This document shows, piece after piece, positions 59,512-64,000 of a stretch of 64,000 nt of DNA. The translations under genes were made by a program, and so were the position numbers. The notes below the pieces were generated by a model. It made no database searches. It saw only the letters and a list, made by a program, of their open reading frames with translations, and had not been told where the DNA came from. Origin of the DNA: Pseudomonadota bacterium (GTDB taxonomy: Bacteria; Pseudomonadota; Alphaproteobacteria; Sphingomonadales; Sphingomonadaceae); the NCBI GenBank assembly GCA_023389105.1, contig JAEWEY010000001.1, forward strand, positions 124,001 through 188,000. Reading direction: 5' to 3'. Numbering within the stretch: the stretch's first letter is position 1; each line of letters starts with the position of its first letter.

Positions 59512-60642
59512 TTGAGAAAGCGCCGGGTTGTTGCGGCGCTCCTAACGAAGGCCACGCGCATCTCTCAAATTCAGTCACCAACCCGTATCGCGAGCCTCGC
59601 ACTGCCGGTCATCGGCTGGCTGTCGATCGCATTCGCCGCAGCCGGCTTTCATTCAGCGGCGGTCACCGGGCTGTTGCTGGCAGGCGTCGTCATGTCGGCG
59701 GTGCATCACGCGGAGATCGTCGCTCATCGCGTTGGCGAGCCGTTCGGTACGCTGATTCTGGCGGTGGCGGTGACAGTCATCGAGGCGGGGTTGATCGTCT
59801 CGCTGATGCTTGCGAACCGCGAGGAGGCCGCGACCCTCGCGCGGGATACGGTCTTCGCGGCGTGCATGATCATCCTCAACTTGCTTTTGGGCCTTTGCTT
59901 GATCGCGGCCGCAAAGCATCAGCGCGCGGCCCGCTTCACGCGTACTGGCGCAACGGCCGCGCTGAGCACGCTTGCGACGCTGATGGTGTTGACGCTGGTC
60001 CTGCCCAACTACACGACCAGTGTCGCGGGGCCGATTTACAGCGGCGCCCAGCTGGCCTTCGTCGCGGCTTTTTCGCTGCTGCTCTATCTTGCATTCGTGT
60101 TCGTCCAGACGGTGGGGAACCGTGATTATTTCCTGCCGAAGGGTGAGCTTGCCGCGCAGCCGGAATCGCACGCCGAGCCACCCAGTGAGCGGGAGACCTG
60201 GATATCGCTCGCAGTGCTGGTCGTCAGTCTTGGCGCGGTCGTGCTGATGGCCAAGTCGCTGGCCAAGCCGCTCGAAGACCTTGTAGCGCATGCCAACGCG
60301 CCGCGAGCGGTAGTCGGCGTCGCCATCGCTGCCATCGTTTTATTGCCGGAGAGCATCGCCGCCGTCCGGGCGGCGCGCGCCAATCGATTGCAGACCAGCC
60401 TCAACCTGGCGCTCGGATCGGCACTCGCGACGATCGGACTGACCATTCCGGTCGTCACGGTGACCTCATTCCTGCTGGACCTGCCGCTCCGCCTTGGCCT
60501 CGATCCGAAGGGAGTCGTGCTGCTTTCGCTCAGCTTGTTCGTCGCGGCACTATCGCTCGCCCGCGGGCGCACCACGCTACTGCACGGCAGCGTGCACCTG
60601 GTCATCTTCGGTGCCTATTTGCTTACAACGGTCGTGCCCTAG
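59512..60642 (+). CDS. chaA: Ca2+/H+ (or Na+/H+) antiporter, ChaA-like
   Basis: A 376-residue CaCA-superfamily exchanger with about 11 helices in two inverted halves. The alpha repeats are GEPFGTLILAVAVTVIEAGL and LLPESIAAVRAARANRLQTS with LALGSALATIGLTIPVV, the ChaA pattern with ion-binding Glu. It exports Ca2+ or Na+ at alkaline pH. The start is a weak TTG at 59512; no better start is seen before the first helix. It is divergent from the amidohydrolase by 124 bases. Confidence 0.85.
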   Translation: MRKRRVVAALLTKATRISQIQSPTRIASLALPVIGWLSIAFAAAGFHSAAVTGLLLAGVVMSAVHHAEIVAHRVGEPFGTLILAVAVTVIEAGLIVSLMLANREEAATLARDTVFAACMIILNLLLGLCLIAAAKHQRAARFTRTGATAALSTLATLMVLTLVLPNYTTSVAGPIYSGAQLAFVAAFSLLLYLAFVFVQTVGNRDYFLPKGELAAQPESHAEPPSERETWISLAVLVVSLGAVVLMAKSLAKPLEDLVAHANAPRAVVGVAIAAIVLLPESIAAVRAARANRLQTSLNLALGSALATIGLTIPVVTVTSFLLDLPLRLGLDPKGVVLLSLSLFVAALSLARGRTTLLHGSVHLVIFGAYLLTTVVP

Positions 60643-60725
60643 CGGCGACGCGGCGTATTCCGGCGTGCGCCGCCGCTGCGTCATCGGCATTGCGAATTGC
60701 CGAGGGCGCACATTAGACGTCCGGA

Positions 60726-61529
60726 ATGCGCATCGCGGTCGTCGCCCCATCCTGTCCGCTCAAGCCCGAGGCCGCCGAAGCGGTGCGGGAAATCGTCGCC
60801 GCGCGCGGCGACTGCGAACTGGTCATCCATCCCCAATGCTTTCTGTCGGACGGCCATTTCGCTGGTCCAGACGAGGCCCGGCTCCATGCACTGCGGGAGG
60901 TGATGGCGGACCCTTCCGTCAATGCCGTCTGGTTCGCGCGCGGCGGCTACGGGTCTAACCGGATCGCTGAGGCAGCACTGGCCGACCTTCCCCTAGCGGC
61001 GAAAGGAAAGCTTTACGCCGGGTATAGCGACGCAGGCTTCCTTCACGCCGGATTGCACAAGGCGGGACTCAGCGCCGTCTGGGCGCCGATGCCACAGGAC
61101 GTCTTGCGCAGCGGGGGCGAGGTGGCCGTCGGGCGAGCGCTCGACTGGATGGTTTGCCGTGACGAGGCCACGCTCGAGCCAGCGCTGGACGGACCTGCCA
61201 TGGCCTTCAACATGACCGTTCTGTCAAACCTGCTGGGCACCAGCCTGGAGCCCGATTTTACCGGCGTCGATCTGTTGCTCGAAGATCTGGGCGAGCAGCT
61301 CTACCGGACCGACCGGACGATGTTCCACATTACGTCCAGCCCGGCTGTGCAGAAGGTTCGGCGTATCCGCCTTGGGCGTGTGAGCGATATCTTGCCCAAC
61401 GAACGCGAATTTGCCGGCACGGATGTCGAGATCGTCGAGGATTGGTGCCGGCGATCGGGTATCGTTTATGGTGGTCGCGCGGACATCGGCCACGATGCGG
61501 GGAACCGGGTCGTTCCGTTTACGCGCTGA
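60726..61529 (+). CDS. LD-carboxypeptidase (S66)
   Basis: A 267-residue serine carboxypeptidase of murein recycling that trims the terminal D-Ala from tetrapeptides. The catalytic residues are S101 in YAGYSDAGFLHAGL, E186 in LLLEDLGEQLYR and H256 in ADIGHDAGN. It is slightly shorter than E. coli LdcA. With mpl and the AmpG-like transporter it completes a recycling theme in the window. Confidence 0.9.
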   Translation: MRIAVVAPSCPLKPEAAEAVREIVAARGDCELVIHPQCFLSDGHFAGPDEARLHALREVMADPSVNAVWFARGGYGSNRIAEAALADLPLAAKGKLYAGYSDAGFLHAGLHKAGLSAVWAPMPQDVLRSGGEVAVGRALDWMVCRDEATLEPALDGPAMAFNMTVLSNLLGTSLEPDFTGVDLLLEDLGEQLYRTDRTMFHITSSPAVQKVRRIRLGRVSDILPNEREFAGTDVEIVEDWCRRSGIVYGGRADIGHDAGNRVVPFTR

Positions 61530-61613
61530 AACAACCGCTTTTCCCTCTGCGTGGCATTGCAAAGCCCTGCGCTTTGCGCTCTATCCAAAGACAGGATCAA
61601 CAGGAGGGCCAGT

Positions 61614-61880
61614 ATGGCACAAGGCGCAAAGAAGGCAGGGGGCGGTCTCGCCCGTCCGGTTCAACCGTCGGCGGACCTCGCCGCGATCTGCGGTAATGAC
61701 CCGCTGCCGCGCAGCCAGGTCGTTTCGAAGGTGTGGGACCACATTCGCAAGAACAACCTGCAAAACCCGCAAAACAAACGCGAAATCGTCGCTGACGACA
61801 AGCTGAAGAAAGTCTTCGGCGGCAAGGAACGCGTCAGCATGTTCGAAATGAACAAGCATCTGTCGAACCACCTGAAATAG
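61614..61880 (+). CDS. SWIB/MDM2-domain protein
   Basis: An 88-residue protein made of one SWIB domain after a short basic tail. LARPVQPSADLAAICGNDPL, SQVVSKVWDHIRKNNLQNP and KKVFGGKERVSMFEMNKHL match the BAF60b/SWIB fold, which is better known in eukaryotic chromatin remodellers and chlamydiae. In bacteria it is probably a DNA-associated protein. ATG at 61614 has AGGAGGG upstream. A strong terminator follows. Confidence 0.9.
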   Translation: MAQGAKKAGGGLARPVQPSADLAAICGNDPLPRSQVVSKVWDHIRKNNLQNPQNKREIVADDKLKKVFGGKERVSMFEMNKHLSNHLK

Positions 61881-61901
61881 ATTTCAGACGGTTTCAGAAA
61901 G

Positions 61902-61933
61902 AAAAGGGATCCGCTCCGGCGGGTCCCTTTTTT
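61902..61933 (+). terminator. Rho-independent terminator after the SWIB gene
   Basis: AAAGGGATCCGC pairs with GCGGGTCCCTTT (one T-G pair) around a TCCG loop and is followed by a run of T. It starts 22 bases after the SWIB stop codon. Confidence 0.85.
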
Positions 61934-61961
61934 GTTTGGATCGACACCGACTCGTCGCGTG

Positions 61962-62693
61962 TCAGCTGCACAGACTACCGCCGAACTCGCCACGCCGGGC
62001 CAGGTCGAGGTGGAGATGGTCGTGGTGTTCACGGTTGTAATCTGGTGAGAGCGTCGTCGCGAAGAGGCGGCACGCCCCGTCGCGCACGTCGCGCAAGAAA
62101 GCGGACTTGGACGAGTTGCCCGACCAGTCGGCCAGAACCGTAATGCGGGTGCCGTCAGCCAGCCGGAAGCCGGTGATGTCGACCGCATTGGCGCGGGCAT
62201 GCTCGCTGAAGTTGCCATATTCGCGGCCGTAAATCCGGCGGCAGGAATAGCTGCCGGCATGGGTGATGGCGGTAACCTGGCTGCCGAAGTGCCGCGCTGC
62301 CGCCGGCTTCAGGACTTGCTGCTCCCAAATCGTTAGCGCTGCGGCCACTGGGCAACTGGTGACGAGGCCGGCTGGGCTGAAACCCGGCTCTCCTTCGCGG
62401 GCGACGAGGCGCGTGCCGTCGGCGTAGCCGCAATCCGGGCCCGACTGACGCGCGGGCGCTGGCTCATCCGCCGCGTCCGCATCGCGTAGCAACACGCGGC
62501 ATTGCGGCGTGTCGCTCGCGAGGGCGGCGAGCTTCCGGCCAGTAAATGGACCAATTGGATCGCGCAGACTGAGGCGGGTCCAAGGGAAGTCCTGTGGGTG
62601 ACGGCGGACATAATCTCGCCCGTAGATATACGCCGCAATCGCGGCGCCGAGCAGCAGGGCAATCGTCAGGAGCGTGCGGGCTAGCCGCGCCAC
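61962..62693 (-). CDS. Extensin-like protein (DUF/PF06904-type)
   Basis: A 243-residue protein with an N-terminal membrane helix (about 5-23) and an extensin-like C-terminal domain (about 80-240). The hallmark residues are in SYSCRRIYG, SEHARANAVDITGFRLADG and REHHDHLHLDLA, a metal-binding His pattern shared with D,D-peptidase-like folds. It is probably periplasmic and acts on cell-wall material. Its 5' end overlaps the 3' end of the Nudix gene by 13 bases, so both are one transcript. Confidence 0.85.
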   Translation of the reverse strand: MARLARTLLTIALLLGAAIAAYIYGRDYVRRHPQDFPWTRLSLRDPIGPFTGRKLAALASDTPQCRVLLRDADAADEPAPARQSGPDCGYADGTRLVAREGEPGFSPAGLVTSCPVAAALTIWEQQVLKPAAARHFGSQVTAITHAGSYSCRRIYGREYGNFSEHARANAVDITGFRLADGTRITVLADWSGNSSKSAFLRDVRDGACRLFATTLSPDYNREHHDHLHLDLARRGEFGGSLCS

Positions 62694-63430
62694 AGGCCGT
62701 CCAGCCGCTCCTGCGTAACGGGATACCCAAGATGATCCGGAATCGTGATGAAGCGTTCACCGTCCCGCTCTTCGACCCAGGGTGTGACGGGTTCGATCGG
62801 ATGGGCCTCGGCGTCACGGACGATGTCGTCGAACGAAGCGTGCTGGGCGAGCCGCTCAAGGTTGCGCCGGGTCGGGAAGATCAGGCGCGCTTCCTCGCGC
62901 CGGTCGCGCTCTAGGACCTCATCGGCGGTCAGCCAGGCGGCACTGCGGCTTTCATGCTCTATCACGCGCGGTTCCCAGTCGCCTGCTGGCGCCCGCGCAA
63001 CGAAGAAGTTGGTGTCGAAGCGGCGGACGGCGTGAAACTTCGGCACCCAGCGCGCGAACATCGTCAGCGCATCCGCGTCCAGGGCAAGACCGGCGTCACG
63101 CAGGAGTTCTGCGAATGGCTGCTCGGCAACCAGCGCTTCCTGCAGCGCAAGAGTCGTCGCCGCGTCAGGAACCGGTGAGAGGCCGACCGGGACAGCGGTT
63201 TCTTCAATGGTTTCGCGAATTGCGGCGACGGCGTCGGGCAGGAGGTCGTGAGCGATGGCGAGCGCCCGGTCGGCGTCATCGATACGCCCGCCCGGAAAGA
63301 CTAGCGCACCGGCGGCGAACGCCATGCCGCCGGCGCGCTCGACCATCAGCAATTCGGGCGGCCCTGAAGGCCGCTCGCGCACTAAAATCAGGGTCGCGGC
63401 CGGAATGGCGTCGTCGCTCACCGGCCGCAA
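62681..63430 (-). CDS. Nudix hydrolase, NUDT19/RP2-like
   Basis: A 249-residue Nudix protein. The box is FPGGRIDD followed by an insertion and AIRETIEETAV (the REUxEE core), as in NUDT7/19-type CoA pyrophosphatases. AATLILVRERPSGPPELLMV opens the fold. It probably hydrolyses a nucleoside diphosphate linked to CoA or another moiety; the substrate is unassigned. It overlaps the extensin-like gene and lies 3 bases from the small lipoprotein gene. Confidence 0.85.
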   Translation of the reverse strand: MRPVSDDAIPAATLILVRERPSGPPELLMVERAGGMAFAAGALVFPGGRIDDADRALAIAHDLLPDAVAAIRETIEETAVPVGLSPVPDAATTLALQEALVAEQPFAELLRDAGLALDADALTMFARWVPKFHAVRRFDTNFFVARAPAGDWEPRVIEHESRSAAWLTADEVLERDRREEARLIFPTRRNLERLAQHASFDDIVRDAEAHPIEPVTPWVEERDGERFITIPDHLGYPVTQERLDGLWRG

Positions 63431-63433
63431 TCC

Positions 63434-63706
63434 TTACATGCCGGCGACGTTTTGCTGCTCTTCGTCGGTCGGATTGGTGACGTTCTCCACCGTCACATTC
63501 TGTTCCTTGACATCGTTGGCCGTGGCGTTGAGCGCGGCGGCCTGCTCGTTGGCTGCGTCCATCGCCGCCTGGTTTGCAAGGTCGTTGAGCTGTTCCGGCG
63601 CCGGCTGGTTAAGCTCCGCGTTCTGGACAGTATCCTCGCTGCCCTTGTTGCACGCGCCAAGCGCCACAACAGCGGCAGAAATCATTACAAAAGCCAGTCT
63701 TTTCAT
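63434..63706 (-). CDS. Small lipoprotein, Asn/Glu-rich
   Basis: A 90-residue lipoprotein. The signal peptide KRLAFVMISAAVVALGAC has a lipobox LGAC, and the mature part is polar and Asn/Gln/Glu-rich (ELNQPAPEQLNDLANQAAM, NVTVENVTNPTDEE). No family is known. ATG at 63706 is chosen at the signal peptide; the longer frame to 63988 would run through ssrA. It heads the lipoprotein-Nudix-extensin run, all on the minus strand. Confidence 0.75.
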   Translation of the reverse strand: MKRLAFVMISAAVVALGACNKGSEDTVQNAELNQPAPEQLNDLANQAAMDAANEQAAALNATANDVKEQNVTVENVTNPTDEEQQNVAGM

Positions 63707-63789
63707 TGCCTTGCGTTCCCCACTGAGGCTGTGAATGCGTGCCCCATAACAAGGCTCCGCTTGAGATTCACCTCCAAAATCCTTATCTC

Positions 63790-64000
63790 CGTCTATGCCG
63801 GGCAACCGGCTATGTCGGTAGACTGTCAGGTGGAATAGGCATTTCGGACCCGGGGGGCAGTACCCCGGCGCCTCCACCATCAACCGCGCTGACCCGTGCG
63901 CGGATGTTGATGGGGGCGAAATAGGATCGACGAATGCAATAAAGGCCCGATTGCCGATCGGTTTGAGCCACCGCGACGGTTCATTCACACAAGTGCCAAC
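63790..64000 (+). ncRNA. ssrA: Circularly permuted tmRNA (ssrA), 3' part outside window
   Basis: The acceptor piece comes first: a T-arm-like CCGGGG/CCCCGG hairpin around GGCAGTA, then CGCCTCC-A-CCA ending at 63879. A 32-base intervening segment follows, then the coding piece starting GGGGGCGAAATAGGATCGACG at 63912. GGGGGCG pairs with CGCCTCC to form the acceptor stem (one G-U). This order, with the CCA end before the 5' end, is the alphaproteobacterial two-piece tmRNA. tmRNA frees stalled ribosomes and tags their products. The tag region begins at the window edge. The start of the acceptor piece is approximate. Confidence 0.88.

Overview
The window looks like ordinary chromosome of a GC-rich alphaproteobacterium of the order Sphingomonadales (a Sphingomonas or Sphingomicrobium relative). 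The reasons are the mix of genes (UrcA family protein, lone Flp pilin, AstA/AstB with an M20 hydrolase, LytS/LytTR pair, DUF2794, DUF1178, SWIB mini-protein), a circularly permuted tmRNA gene, a TTAA-N7-TTAA CtrA-type box and a GGAAC-N17-CGTT EcfG-type promoter. Genes are densely packed, with many 1-4 base overlaps and many GTG and TTG starts. There is no prophage, insertion sequence or CRISPR array.

Layout. 0-2 kb: 3' part of rpsA, ihfB, tRNA-Leu(UAA). 2-9.1 kb: a GGDEF/EAL signalling protein, an LplT-like transporter divergent from pgsA (phospholipid supply), and katG facing oxyR (peroxide defence). 9.2-12.9 kb: a structured intergenic element, a frameshifted TSUP exporter, cysE, DUF2794, and a polytopic protein behind a palindromic operator. 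12.8-19.1 kb: rsmD, rluB-like, a lone receiver protein, ampG-like transporter, and folC-accD-pyrF-lapA. 19-24 kb: a serine hydrolase, a lipoprotein, NnrS, tRNA-Arg(ACG) and small sphingomonad proteins with CtrA-like boxes. 24-27.5 kb: an M20 hydrolase-astA-astB operon for arginine catabolism. 27.5-39 kb: MFS transporter, cvpA-cysS-NifU-like-CPA2, aroK, an exported 576-residue protein with xerD, accA, an M48/LysM protease and a Flp pilin. 39-45 kb: methyltransferase, comF-grxC-nitrilase-DUF1178, tRNA-Arg(CCU), FAD protein, folE, DUF2383. 45-55 kb: flavin amine oxidase, exported methyltransferase-like protein, SLC1-type symporter, UrcA protein, LytS/LytTR kinase-regulator pair, and an mpl-2H phosphoesterase-HAD phosphatase run.

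55.1-57.7 kb is the only clearly accessory stretch. It holds a SMI1/KNR4 (SUKH) protein, an orphan hypothetical, two roughly 50-residue membrane proteins and an anchored hypothetical. These are interleaved with five same-direction copies of a 32-bp hairpin repeat seen nowhere else in the window. 57.7-64 kb: D-aminoacylase-like amidohydrolase, Ca2+/H+ antiporter, LD-carboxypeptidase, SWIB protein, extensin-like protein, Nudix hydrolase, small lipoprotein, and the start of permuted ssrA running off the right edge.

Functional themes: envelope and peptidoglycan recycling (ampG-like, mpl, LD-carboxypeptidase, D-aminoacylase, serine hydrolase, M48), lipid synthesis (accA, accD, pgsA, LplT-like), folate (folC, folE), oxidative stress (katG, oxyR, grxC) and arginine use. 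No complete new system was demonstrated. The best candidates for follow-up are the repeat-bounded island at 55-57.7 kb, the 2H phosphoesterase/HAD pair and the exported methyltransferase-fold protein.
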